From assembly GCF_032854445.1 (NCBI RefSeq), contig NC_088299.1, positions 13,013,608 through 13,077,607 of the forward strand: 64,000 nt of DNA. Reading direction: 5' to 3'. Below, piece after piece: positions 11,701 to 22,058 of this stretch; the first letter of the stretch is position 1; every line of letters starts with the position of its first letter. The notes below the pieces were generated by a model. That model was given only the letters and a program-made list of their open reading frames with translations, had not been told where the DNA came from and did no database searches. The position numbers were made by a program, and so were the translations under genes. The DNA is from Liolophura sinensis. Lineage: Eukaryota > Mollusca > Polyplacophora > Chitonida > Chitonidae.

Positions 11701-12835
11701 TACAACCGCGATCGTAGGTCAAATATGACTCGTACATTAAGATAGCCTATGGACAACGTGCCAGTCAGTAGCTTTTCTGCCCTTCATTTTCGAAAGAGTT
11801 CAACATCATTATGATTCAGCAATTAACAACAACATATGGAAATGTTTTCGTAACATCTTTTTGAGACAATTAAATTGCACATCTTTGCAAAGCCGAAAAT
11901 ATCACACCAACAGTCTACCTAAGGTAATCATTTGTACTTAACGTTAATTACAACAATTTAACTTTACGTAAAATATTTACAACATGGTGGCCCCAACTGT
12001 AATCTGTGATTGTAGGCCTAAGTCCAGCTATCGTAGCTTACAATCCCTTTGCGCATGAATGTGTCGATTGTAAATTAGATCTACGATCGCGGTCTTTGTG
12101 ATTTACAATCAACTTAGGCTTACGATCCCTTTGTGCAAAGGGGCCCAGCATTCGGAAACAAATAACTTCACTACAGGACAACGGTGAGGTTGATAAGTTA
12201 AGGAAACGGGATAGACCCCGGAAGAAACGAGTACCAGTGTATATTACGACATTTGTGTTAAGTCCAAAATGGGACGGATTTGCTGATCCATAAATACCCT
12301 CACTAGCAAGCCAGGTAAAACAGTATTTTATGAAAACTTTTGTCAAGATAATATGGAAAATTCTGTAACCAAATATACTTATCATAATAATTATTGAAGC
12401 TCGGAGTGATTTTTCGTGTTGTTTGATCAGAACACTTAATAGCGTCTTTCATAATTTGTGGAGAACCAAATGCTTTCTTCCTGTCTGAGAGCGGGTAAGG
12501 GGAAATAACTCCGAAAGCCTAAATGTCAGCTCGTCCTTGAATCGGTCTTACAGTGACGGCATGGCCCTGGGGGAGGTAGACATCATCATCTATATTACAT
12601 AACAGTCCAAAAGAACATATCTTCTGCTGGAATGCTTGGGTGTATAGATCACATCTTTTGCTGGTGGCCTGAACACCGTGGCTTAAATTGACACATTCAC
12701 TTCACGTCCTATGCATGCACAGATCAAACACGTTCCGAAATATTTCAATGTACTTACCCTTATAGCTTCTGGTAAATACTGCTCGAGTTTATCCACAAGG
12801 ATAGACAGTTCATCGCCGTGTACTTGAAGGGGCAT
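3143..12835 (-). CDS. Glycine N-acyltransferase-like protein (GLYAT family), five exons, 297 aa
   Basis: Predicted to transfer an acyl group from acyl-CoA to an amino acid. Exons in transcription order: 12835-12758, 11527-11411, 6938-6827, 4309-4183, 3602-3143. All have AG/GT borders, and the phases fit at each join (0, 0, 1, 2). The total of 297 aa is close to the roughly 296 aa of vertebrate GLYAT. Exon 1 starts MPLQVHGDELSIL. Exon 2 carries the family signature VDDWPEVRAVVC. Exons 3 and 4 align with the family's middle region. Exon 5 is the C-terminal GNAT/FR47-type fold with the acetyl-CoA loop QPEYRGKGLG and a late MYEKLGFRRV. The residue equivalent to the catalytic glutamate of mammalian GLYAT appears to be alanine (WALALLY before QPEYR), so the activity may differ. 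Introns 2 and 3 hold SINEs and a duplicated segment. Exon joins are inferred, but length, phase and family order agree. Confidence 0.85.
4408..4755 (+). repeat. SINE-like repeat family B, copy 1
   Basis: About 350-base repeat shared with 15674-16026. Landmarks are 'gggtttaacgt', 'caatttttcagtcatatgac', 'tagtgctgcttcactgagac' and 'ggaagttacaacttcctctt' (the last is palindromic). The 3' end reads as a reverse-oriented tRNA-like segment. The family is common in mollusc DNA from memory. It lies in intron 3 of the GLYAT-like gene. Confidence 0.75.
5015..6030. repeat. Diverged duplicated block, copy 2
   Basis: Partner of 1463-2545, in direct orientation. It lies in the third intron of the GLYAT-like gene. 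Short spurious reading frames inside it are not supported as genes. Confidence 0.7.
6825..8071. repeat. Near-identical segmental duplication, right copy
   Basis: Partner of 1-1249, in direct orientation, offset about 6.82 kb. This copy contains the exon 3 used in the complete GLYAT-like gene model. Confidence 0.9.
7165..7384 (-). repeat. tRNA-derived SINE (family A), duplicated minus copy
   Basis: Second copy of the SINE at 343-562. It was carried along by the segmental duplication rather than inserted independently, as the flanks are the same. Confidence 0.85.
8737..8775. repeat. (TTA)n microsatellite
   Basis: About 13 units of TTA/ATT. It produces a meaningless poly-tyrosine reading frame. 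Confidence 0.95.
8856..9099 (+). repeat. tRNA-derived SINE (family A), near full length
   Basis: The head 'ggggcctctgtggctcag' has an A-box-like TGGCTCAGTTGG and a B-box-like GAGTTCAAGTCC. The body and the 3' tail 'aatcaaataaataaataaa' follow. It lies in intron 2 of the GLYAT-like gene. Confidence 0.9.
9937..10160 (-). repeat. tRNA-derived SINE (family A), minus copy
   Basis: Starts with the tail 'tttatttgattggtgtttta' and runs back to the head. It is followed by a GGT/poly-G run at about 10180-10204. Confidence 0.85.
11690..12145. repeat. Palindromic cluster, possible small DNA transposon remnant
   Basis: Inverted related segments include 'ccgcgatcgtaggtc' near 11707 and 'gatctacgatcgcggt' near 12079. 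Near 12005-12140 there are facing copies of 'gatt(g)taggcctaag' and 'cttaggcttacgatccctt'. No coding capacity. It lies in intron 1 of the GLYAT-like gene. Confidence 0.45.
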
Positions 12836-13002
12836 ATCAAACCGTGGCTGGCTGGCGCTCTGCAGAAGTGCCGCATATGTATTAGCACGTTTAACTAGCG
12901 GGCTTTAATTACGAAATATAGGACAATATGTAGAACAATATGATGAACTAGGTCATTCAGTGCAACCTATGTATTCAGTACACGCACGATATACCTGGTA
13001 GA

Positions 13003-13239
13003 CGGCCTTCCGTGGCTCGGTTGGTTAGCATGCTGGCGCAGCGTAATAGCCCAGGGGCCTCTCGCCAATGCCCATATCTGCTTCCTCTCCGGCTGTATGT
13101 GGGAAGGCCTTGCAGCAGCCTCCGGGTAGTCGTGAGTTTCCTCCAGGCCCTGCCTGGTTTCCTTCCACTATAATGCTGGCCGCCGTCGTATAAGTGAAAT
13201 ATTCTTGAGTACGGCGTAAAACACCAATCAAATAAATAC
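13003..13239 (+). repeat. tRNA-derived SINE (family A), near full length
   Basis: The head 'ccgtggctcggttggtta' through the tail 'caccaatcaaataaatac' is present. It lies just 5' of the GLYAT-like start codon, about 170 bases upstream on the opposite strand. Confidence 0.88.
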
Positions 13240-13737
13240 ATATGCCTGGTCGCTGTGCATCAGACAGGCTTGTATGCACCTGTGGTTGACTGATATATTT
13301 ATATTAAAATTCTTTACAAACAAATACTTGAATAAGAGAAGCAATTTTTCGTATGGATAAATTCAAATTTGATCTTAACCCAGAGTTGAGTGAGGTTAAA
13401 TCGTTCACAGAACAGTTAGCTAGCATAGAGATTTAAACGGTTACGCTGACCCAGTTTAACCTACAAGTAATTCCACGTTGCATTTTTTTCTTCATGCGAA
13501 CTCTGATAGGATACCTTAAGAACTTTATTATGTCCAAAGTGGCAGGCATAGAGTTTCAGGATTCGGTCTGAAAACGGCCATGTCTATGTATAGTCTATGT
13601 ATATACGATATACGCATGTTCAGCTGCATGCAGATACAACTGAAGTACAACTTATAGAGGTCAAGAAATGAACGGTTTGCAAGAATGGTTGGAGGATATA
13701 AATATCGCCTATTCGTGTCTTTCGGACTAATCACATA
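13240..13737. other. No gene seen
   Basis: AT-rich intergenic sequence upstream of the GLYAT-like gene. No convincing exon, family motif or repeat recognised. Confidence 0.5.
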
Positions 13738-13890
13738 ACATAGCCTAATAATTGTAAAATGTTACGCCTAGTCGTATAATAGAGCCTAATCACGGTAAAA
13801 TGTTACGCCTAACCGTGTAACAGAACCTAATCATGGTAAAATATTACCTAATCATGGTAAATGTTACCCTTAATCGTGTCACAGAGCATA
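13738..13890. repeat. Short tandem repeat, about 40-base unit
   Basis: Four imperfect units of the form 'cctaatcacggtaaaatgtt' plus 'acgcctaaccgtgtaacaga'. No coding content. Confidence 0.7.
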
Positions 13891-15240
13891 ATCCTGTTAA
13901 AATTCTGTTTGGTTTATATACGTTTCATATGCCATATTGAACAAAAACAAAAGGGTAAACTCCTTAATATTATAGGTATCAAATACGTTTGAACATGATT
14001 GAACTACACGAGTCTCGAAAGGAAAAAAATTAATAAGACTAATGATATTTCTGAAAATAGAAATGCACTTTTAGCACTGATATTGGGTTGAGATCAGCTG
14101 AAGAATTATCAGTGGAAAAAAAATCATTTTAATTCGCTTATAGTCATCATTATGTTAATCAGATTTCACCTAATAAAATGCAGCACAAAATGACAATGCT
14201 GCACAACATGTCCTGGTGTGAGTCGAGGCAGCCATCTTGATAAGTTTATCCAATCAAACACGTTGCTATCAGGTTGAGCAGCCTAAGCTGTGACGTAGCC
14301 TACACAGAACTACTGCATAAGACAGCATTTTGTGATCGTTTACAACGTTTGAGTTGCATGTAGCCGAATGACCATTTCACACAGTGTTGTGGAGCAGGTC
14401 TGCATCACTTATGGGCCACCACAGACGTAAAATCAGTTGATTAACAAGCCGTGTAATATTCAGCGATGGTGTCACAAATTATGTCAGACAGTAACATACC
14501 GTTTCGGCCCAAAACCGCACTCGTCTCCCCTAATACATTTTTTTTTTGGTCGCTCATTCGTTTAGTCAGCCGTTTTTATATAGCAAATATCAGTCAGGGC
14601 AAAATTCATTACGGAAGCTGAAGGTTTATGGGAAGGGTGTCCCACCGTACAACGCTTAAAATTAATTTAAAATCTTATGATATAACTTTTTCTATGAATT
14701 TACTAGAACTGTAGAATTTAAATTTTGCTCATTCAAGGGATGTTCTTTTTTCTGCTTTCTTTCATACAATACAGTAAAATTATTGAAACGCCGTGTTCAA
14801 GCCGAGGTGCTTTCTGTGACGTCGGCGGTCCGCTTAGAAGTCACCGCAGTAGAAATGAACCATAAAATCCAGCAACAGTCGAATGCCTAGATCAGCTTCT
14901 GTGGTCCTTTGATTTATGTCCATTTGTTTCAAAATTGAGCATGAATCTAGTTGTACTAACCCTATTATACTAACCCCATATACTAACCCCAACCGTTCAT
15001 CCGCATCTTCAGCTAGGCTATTGAAACAGGGTCGCCGGAGTTCCTTATAAATGATAACGTAGCCCTGCTGTATCAACAGTTCAAGCAGTGGAAGAAATAT
15101 TCTTCGGGCATGTCCACTTTCCGAGAAAACTATATTTATCTCTTGGGCCTTCATCGCCAAAGTCCACTACTTTTATCTGCTGTCTTTCATTTCAGTGTGC
15201 TGACTCAGCAAGGTAACCCTCTCACGCTTCCTCCTGTCGG
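13891..15240. other. No gene supported
   Basis: Intergenic stretch. A 108-codon minus-strand frame at 14834-15160 has no recognised family, no splice context and no signal or membrane pattern, so I do not call it. Confidence 0.45.
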
Positions 15241-15244
15241 TGAC

Positions 15245-15412
15245 ATTTCCATGTCTTGGATGATCCACTCACAGTTTTCTGTCTCGGACGACTTCCTTCC
15301 AGTTCTGTCTCGGACGATCCCTTCCCAGTTTTCTGTCTCAGAGGACTTCCTCCCACTGTTCTGCCTCGGACGACTCGTCCCATTTCTTTGTCTCAGGCGA
15401 ACTCCCCCACAT
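15245..15412. repeat. C/T-rich tandem repeat, about 35-base unit
   Basis: Five imperfect units built on 'cagttttctgtctcggac' followed by 'gacttcctccc'. The open plus-strand frame over this region is a by-product of the repeat. Confidence 0.7.
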
Positions 15413-15673
15413 TTTTATTTTTTTCTTAAAACTTTTCGCTCTGTTGAAAAACATGCGAGGTGTTTAACAGAAAGCATCATGCATGCTAGTTTAAATTACA
15501 GCCGTGTTAATTATATGATTATGACGATTTAAAAGCTGTTGAAACGTTCACTGATATATATAGAAATGTGTGAAAAGAGTCTAAGATGTGAAGCGTAATC
15601 TAAGATGTTAAATGGTACTGTTTTATCAATTAAGGTCAGATGTTGATGGCAACTGTTCACAAGAATAAGACTG

Positions 15674-16026
15674 AGTGAGTGAGTGCTTGGGGTTTAACGT
15701 CGTACTTAACAATTTTTCAGTCATATGACAACGAAGGAATCCTTGGTGTGCATGTGATGTGCCCCCTTGTTGCAGGACGGATTTCCACCGCTCTTTTATC
15801 TAGTGCTGCTTCACTGAGACGACTTATCAAAGGTAAGTAAGCCGCCCCGCCAGAGCCATTATACTAATACGTGTCAACCAGTCGTTGCACTAACCCCTTC
15901 ATGCTGAACGCCGAGAGAGGAAGTTACAACTTCCTCTTTAGGTGTGACTCGACCCAGGACTGACCCTGGATCTACCACTCCCGAAGCGGACCCTGTACCA
16001 ACTGTGCCATTGGGGCCAGTTCACAT
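15674..16026 (+). repeat. SINE-like repeat family B, copy 2
   Basis: Second copy of the family seen at 4408-4755, with the same landmarks and the same palindromic 'ggaagttacaacttcctctt'. It ends in a tRNA-like 'gtaccaactgtgccattggg'. Confidence 0.75.
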
Positions 16027-16197
16027 GAATAAGATAGTAAGCTATCGAATGGTGGTTTGACATCATTAAATCGGGATGCATCCAATCTTTTACACCCGTC
16101 AGGTGGCGCACGTGTGAATTTCGATCTTCCATCATTATAGCAGGACTACGAAACTATTTGTTCACGGCAAAACTATCCATTCCCAGCTCTTCATTAT

Positions 16198-16338
16198 GAC
16201 GTCACATTAATGACGAACGACGTTACGGTAAAATTTATGCATTGTAGTATGGGAACCTGTCTAACGCTCGGTAGCAGGACCTAGACGTCATTTTACTGAC
16301 GTCAAATGTTCTTTCCCCAGTTCATCATGATGACGTCA
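16198..16338. promoter_or_regulatory. Cluster of perfect CRE palindromes
   Basis: TGACGTCA occurs at 16198-16205, 16296-16303 and 16331-16338, and again at 16984-16991. CREB/ATF-type bZIP factors are known to bind this palindrome. The cluster lies within 1 kb upstream of the small membrane-protein gene at 17183. Function is inferred only. Confidence 0.4.
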
Positions 16339-16655
16339 TATTAAAAACACTACTACGTTACAACAGAAACTGATACATTGTTACGGTGTTGACGTTACTC
16401 TACAATCCATTCTTGATGGAACAATGGTTTGATGTCATGCTTCACACGAGCGCCACCTCACGAGATTAAAAATATGCCACCTACCCATTGCAGACGGTGT
16501 GCTCCAGTCAGTTTGACGTAACAATGGACGGAGGTCCTGCTTGACACTAGCACCACCTCATGCGATTAAAACATATTTCGTCACTCTAATGTAGCACAAC
16601 GTTTCATATATGTATATCAGTTTCTACTGTACTGTTGTACCGTCTATGTTCACGT

Positions 16656-16795
16656 GCGGCCGTAAGTGGGAAGGTCTGTCAGCAACCTGCGGATGGTCGT
16701 GGGTTTCCCCCGGGCTCTGCCCGGTTTCCACCCACCATAATGCTGGCCGCCGTCGTATAAGTGAAATATTCTTGAGTACGGCGTAAAACACCAAT

Positions 16796-16826
<31 letters not shown>
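16656..16826 (+). repeat. Partial tRNA-derived SINE (family A) with long poly-A
   Basis: The 3' part of the SINE (from 'ggccgtaagtgggaaggtct') ends in an unbroken run of about 30 A instead of the usual AAAT repeats. Confidence 0.85.
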
Positions 16827-16828
<2 letters not shown>

Positions 16829-17182
16829 TTCACGTGTATATATGTCACTTGGACATTGGGCAATATGATGAGTTCGGAAAGTCAACAAAATTGCGTCAGT
16901 CATGCCGGGCGTTTGTCGGTTCCCCATTCTCATAACGTCACAACAGCACTTGGCAACAAGTGTTCTCGCGTGAACCCCTATGATGACGTCATAATCCATT
17001 CCCTAGTGTTGATAGCAGATCCGGTGGCCACCGGAGTCGCATGAGCTAGGGCGCTATATCACACACCACCGACTCCGCTGATACCTGACTCGGTGGAGAC
17101 AGTGGAGCCACTGGTCTCCTCCGGTGGCCAATGGAACGTTAGTGGCCACTACCTCCTCCAGTGGCCACCGGGGAGCGAATGG

Positions 17183-19141
17183 ATGAACTTTGCGAGGTGT
17201 TTAGTGTTTTTGACACTGTTATTCACTGCCAAGTGGGCAGGGGATATTGCCATTGCGCATATGAACAGCACGTGAGTATAAGTTGCTTGTTTTAGTCAAA
17301 GGATTACTGATATACTTCTTTGTCAGGCACTTGTACATTTACGTTAAAATTCTATATATACAAGTACTAGAAAAACAGAAGCCATTTTTCGTATAGATAA
17401 ATTCAATTTATAGAAACACTCTAGAGCAAAGTATTCTCATGTCTATAAGCACTCTGGCGTAAAACTATTTAAGCTGTTTAATCTATCCACATCTACAGCA
17501 TCTTCATATCTGTACCCATTCATAAAGTAAATAAAATTCGACTGGGTCAAACTTTTCTACCAATTCTATCCCAAATTTAACTTATTTTGTGTTCAAAACC
17601 CATTGTTGTTTCTGTTTCTATCTTCCAGATGCGTTCACGCCTGTGCGTACCGTCCTAATAGGCTGACGGCTCTTCTAGTCCACCTCCGGCTTAGGTCACC
17701 GCCTGAATGGCCAATGGGGGCACGGCCATGGTGGGCAGGCTTATGTGGCGTCCACAACAAACAAGGTATGTCACAACATATGTCATACCCTGTCACATAA
17801 AAAATGACATACATTAATGATAGAATATTGTAAGCCAACTGCAATAAATTATTATGTAAACAATTTCTTGATATACTTTAGAATTATAAATTTTGTTTAA
17901 ATTAAGTTATTTTAGGTGGTTTTAAATGTATACATGTTTTAGTTTCATTTTAGATGTTCTCTTTATAACATGGAAAACAACTTACCGTCTCGTGGTTTAA
18001 AATTAGACAAAAAGCTGATCTAGAGTTACTATGTCATATATGCTCTGTACATGCCGGTATATTTACATTATAACAGGCGGTCATTTTCGGTTTGGATGTT
18101 GACGCTGAATTTAATGTTCACAAATATCTATGAACATCTCCATGCTTCCATTCCGCCATAAATTATAACAGGCGGTCATTTTCGGTTTGGATGTTGACGC
18201 TGAATTTGATGTTCACAAATATCTATGAACAACTCCATGCTTCCATTCCGCCATAAATTATAACAGGCGGTCATTTTCGGTTTGGATGTTGACGCTGAAT
18301 TTGATGTTCACAAATATCTATGAACAACTCCATGCTTCCATTCCGCCATAAATTATAACAGGCGGTCATTTTCGGTTTGGATGATACAGAATTTCTCCTT
18401 TTGTAAGTGGCACTCGATTAATCGTGTGAATTCTTGGCTGTTCTCACTAGCATTTGTGCCAAGAACAAATGAGTTATTTTTTTTGTTCCTTAGACTATCT
18501 GGACTTTGCTGTCGTGTTGGTCCTCCTCGTTGTGTACATACATGTCATCTATGAATTAGCCAAAAAAAAACGTGAGTATCACACCAGTACATTTAGTTTA
18601 CCTTACTTTTCTTTACTATACTCAACTGCAAAATACAGGCTGCTAGAGCTGAAAACAACGCAGAGAAATTCAAAGGCAAGAAAGTTAAACCTTGCAATTC
18701 GCAAATTCGAATCCAAGTTTTGGTGGCTTGAGTGAGGCTTCAATTTTGCAAGGTTTGTCAGGTACACCTGGTGAAGGCGGTGGTTTACTCCAGGTATGGC
18801 ATTTTCTTCCTCTTATAACACTAACAATGCGGATTCGTTGGCTCGTATGTTAAAGCGCTGATTCAATGGAACCAATGAGGTCGCTTTGTCAGGATGTTTG
18901 GTAGATACCTGACAAAGGTCGCTAGTTGACTTCGATGTCCTCCATCCGTGACTGCCGTCGTTTAAGTAACAAATTCTTGACCACGGCGTTAAACACCAAT
19001 CAATTAAATAAATAAATAAACCTGATTAACGTCGTAAAAGTGAAAAATGTTGAGTTAAGCGCCTATCAAACAACTAAATAAATGTTTCCTGAATATGTTA
19101 CAGCCCCACGACGTATCATCAGGAGATCCCGATGGATATAG
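17183..19141 (+). CDS. Predicted small single-pass membrane protein, four exons, about 113 aa
   Basis: Family not recognised. Exons 17183-17271, 17629-17765, 18494-18571 and 19104-19141 have AG/GT borders and compatible phases (2, 1, 1). Exon 1 from MNFARCLVFLTLLFT encodes a signal peptide. Exon 2 gives a short Cys/Trp/Arg-containing ectodomain (TCVHACAYRPNRL...). Exon 3 gives a hydrophobic helix (DYLDFAVVLVLLVVYIHVIY) followed by KKK. Exon 4 gives a basic tail PPRRIIRRSRWI and a stop. A longer start at 17093 is in frame, but it would bury the signal peptide. A run of nine A at 18562-18570 makes the exon 4 frame fragile: one base fewer would open exon 4 to a strong donor at 19167. The function is unknown. 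Confidence 0.5.
18071..18380. repeat. 95-base tandem repeat, about 3.3 copies
   Basis: Exact period of 95 bases, each unit starting 'taacaggcggtcattttcgg', with the copies nearly identical. It lies in intron 2 of the small membrane-protein gene. Confidence 0.95.
18945..19019 (+). repeat. SINE (family A) tail fragment
   Basis: Diverged 3' end: 'gactgccgtcgtttaagtaa' through 'aaacaccaatcaattaaata'. It lies in intron 3 of the small membrane-protein gene. Confidence 0.7.
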
Positions 19142-19314
19142 AGTCGGTCTGCTAAAAACATCAGGGTAAGTTTATATTCTACGCTTCGTTTTATATATTT
19201 GACAATTTTTTTTTCATTTGGTGTACAGTCGAATTTTATTTCAATGAGACGTGGATTCTGTTTTACCAGCTAAGGTAGAGAAAATACAACTGGTAAACTC
19301 ACAGATAAATGACA

Positions 19315-20065
19315 TCTGTGACCATCCGGAGAGTAAGAGCTCATCTGTCACATATACTGAATCTGGAGAGTAAGAGCTCATATCTGACATATATTGAGCC
19401 TGGAGAATAAGAGCTCATTTGCTAATGTTAAAACGTTTAATAGAGTAAGAGCTTATGTACTACACATGTTGAATCTGGAGAGTAAAATCTCATCTGTTAC
19501 ACATGTTGAATCAGGAGAGTAAGAGCTCATTTGCTACACCTGTTGAAACTTTTAACTGAGTAAGAGTTTATGTCCTACACAGGTTGAATCTGGAGAGTAA
19601 GATCTCATCTGTTACATATATTGAATCAAGAGAGTAGAAACTCATTTTCTACACATGTTGAAATAGAGTAAGAGCTTATTTATTACACATGTTGAATCTG
19701 GAAAGTAACAGCTCATCTGTTACACATGTTGAATCTAGACAGTAACAGCTCATCTGTTACACATGCTGAATGTTAGGGGTTAGATTTCAATTGTTGCACA
19801 TAATGAATTTGAAAAGTAAGAGCTCAATCTTTCACGTGCTAAATGTGGAGAGTAAGAGCTAATTTGTTACACATGTTGAATTTGGAGGGTAAGAGCTCAT
19901 TTGTTACCCATTTTGAAACTGTAGAGAAACAGTTCATCTCTTACAAAAGCTGAATCTGCATAGTAATAGCTCAATTATTTCACATGTTGAATTTGGAGAG
20001 AAAGTGCTTATCTGTAACACATACTGAGTCTGGAGAGTAAGAGCTCAATTGTTACACATGTTAAT
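19315..20065. repeat. 37-base minisatellite, about 20 imperfect units
   Basis: Unit consensus runs 'gaatctggagagtaagagct' then 'catctgttacacatgtt'. Variation among units is high, so it is an older array. It is just 3' of the small membrane-protein gene. Confidence 0.9.
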
Positions 20066-20680
20066 CTGAAGGTGAAGTGGTAAACATTCTAAATGTGTAA
20101 ATGTCAAGTCATGAGAAATTAATAGCAAGAAAGCTGTCACGAGTTCACGTCAAAAGTGCAACAAAAAGAACACAGCCCCAACAGTACCAACAACAACTTC
20201 ATTTTTCTATGTATGAACCTGCTCGTCGTACGTAAAACGTTTGCCAGCTATAAATTCAGTTAACTAACAAGTACATGATGAAAAGACTGCAGCATAGAGA
20301 GTAAAATCAGAGCAGCATTCAGAGAGAAAACATTGTGACAAGAGGGAAATGTTCAATTACCCCAGTTAGTTTTTTTTTATCCAAATTATTCATGAAATGC
20401 CTAAATAATGACAAATTACACGCCCCCCAAGCACTGTGGCTTCAGCAGAATGAGATAAAAACATAGTTCATAGTTCCTTCAGATCCAGCACGTTTATTTC
20501 AGTCTGTCTGTTGCTGTAATTACTGTGGCGGCAAATGTACTGTGATTCATTTATTAATTTGATTGGTGTTTAACGCTGTACTGTAGAATCTTTCACTTAT
20601 TTAATGGGTAAGGTTTAAGGATGGCGGTATAATAAAATTCCCTATGGCAAACCACTTTTGCCGAGTATCTGGTAAACGTA
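20066..20680. other. No gene seen
   Basis: AT-rich sequence with a short reverse SINE tail fragment near 20549-20590. No exon or family motif recognised. Confidence 0.5.
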
Positions 20681-20687
20681 GCTACAG

Positions 20688-20831
20688 GGCCTGGCAGCAA
20701 CCTGCGGATGATCATGGGTTTCCCCCGGGCTCTGCTCGGTTTCCACCCACCATAATGCTGGCAGCCGTCGTATAAGTGAAATATTCTTGAGTACGGCGTA
20801 AAACACCAATCAAATAAATAAATAAATAAAT
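20688..20831 (+). repeat. Partial tRNA-derived SINE (family A)
   Basis: 3' part from 'ggcagcaacctgcggatgat' to the AAAT tail. Confidence 0.85.
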
Positions 20832-21779
20832 TGAAGCTACAGAGCCTGTGGTAAAAAAACGCCGTACACATTCAGCCCAGAGTGAACATTCATAACACAG
20901 CTTTTTGCAACCTAAATATATATGTGCAGTTTTGATTGATAATAATGATCATATATACACTGATAGAACTGTTAATAAATAATTTATTTATTTCCTCATT
21001 GTTTAACGATTTCCACCAGAGCATTTTTCATTTAAACGATGACAAATACGATGTTTACAGCAAGAGTTGCCAGAGTTACGTTCAAATTTTAATGTGAAAC
21101 ATTTATTCAATTTTGGAAGGTTTGGTTGCTATAGGATGACAACAACCCAGCAACAACAACATCGGAGCTTAAGAATCGGGCCGATGGAGAAGTGAGTCTA
21201 AGCCATGGACATTGTGCTGGTCAGCCTCTTTCCCCACCAGACCTGCAGTTGTCAGTCAACCGTGACCGGAAATCCGGACTATACAGGCGTCTGGGGCGAA
21301 CTTCGGGAGGTGACAATGGCAGCAGCAGGCAACTTACATTAATATACTCTATGGGTCCTGGGGATACTTTTTACTTTCTTTTAAACTTTCCCAATTTCAG
21401 TTTTTGAAAGAAACCACACAGTACATCTTTGTTTCTGATAAAACGATGCCAGCCATGCGTGTATGTCGAAGTTCAATAGTTCAAGAAATCAATTCTCACT
21501 GGTAACTTGAGACAACGTTATTGTGAAACATGTGGACGACTTGTTCTCGATTGAGGCTATGAGCTTTTGCAGTGCGCCTTCATATCTGCAGCAATTTCCT
21601 TGACCACTGTATCTTCTTTTGAATTATTTGTAATTCCGACTATTATGAAATAAAAGACATCCATACGTTTTGCAAGGAAAGTTTGGTCATGGAATACAGT
21701 TTTTACCTTCCCTTAAAAACTTAAAATCTGTTGGTGCTGGCCGCATTGATTGATTTTATACATTCATTTATTTGATATA

Positions 21780-21923
21780 TTTATTTGACTGGTGCTTTTC
21801 GCTGTACTCAAGAATATTTCACTCATACGACGGCGGTGGCCAGCACTATGGTGGGAGGAAACCGGGCAGAGCACAGGGGAAACCCACGACCATCCGCAGG
21901 TTGCCGGGAAACCTTCCCACGTA
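21780..21923 (-). repeat. Partial tRNA-derived SINE (family A), minus copy
   Basis: Tail and body in reverse orientation, truncated at 'ccttcccacgtacg'. The two short reading frames over it are SINE shadows. Confidence 0.85.
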
Positions 21924-21967
21924 CGAGTTTATTCATTGAAAACATATTTACACGAAAATATTTTATG

Positions 21968-22058
21968 GCACAGTGGTGGCTCAGTTGGTTAGCGCGCTAA
22001 TGACCCAGGAGTCTCTCACCAATGCGGTCGCTGTGAGTTCAAATCCAGCTCATGCTTC
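21968..22058 (+). repeat. SINE (family A) head fragment
   Basis: tRNA-like head only: 'gtggctcagttggttagcg' to 'gagttcaaatccagctcatg'. It faces the minus-strand copy just before it. Confidence 0.8.

Noticed and set aside
14834-15160. 108-codon minus-strand open frame
   Set aside because: No family resemblance, no splice or promoter context, and composition like random frame.
15110-15532. 140-codon plus-strand open frame
   Set aside because: Its longest part is a C/T-rich tandem repeat, and no domain is visible.
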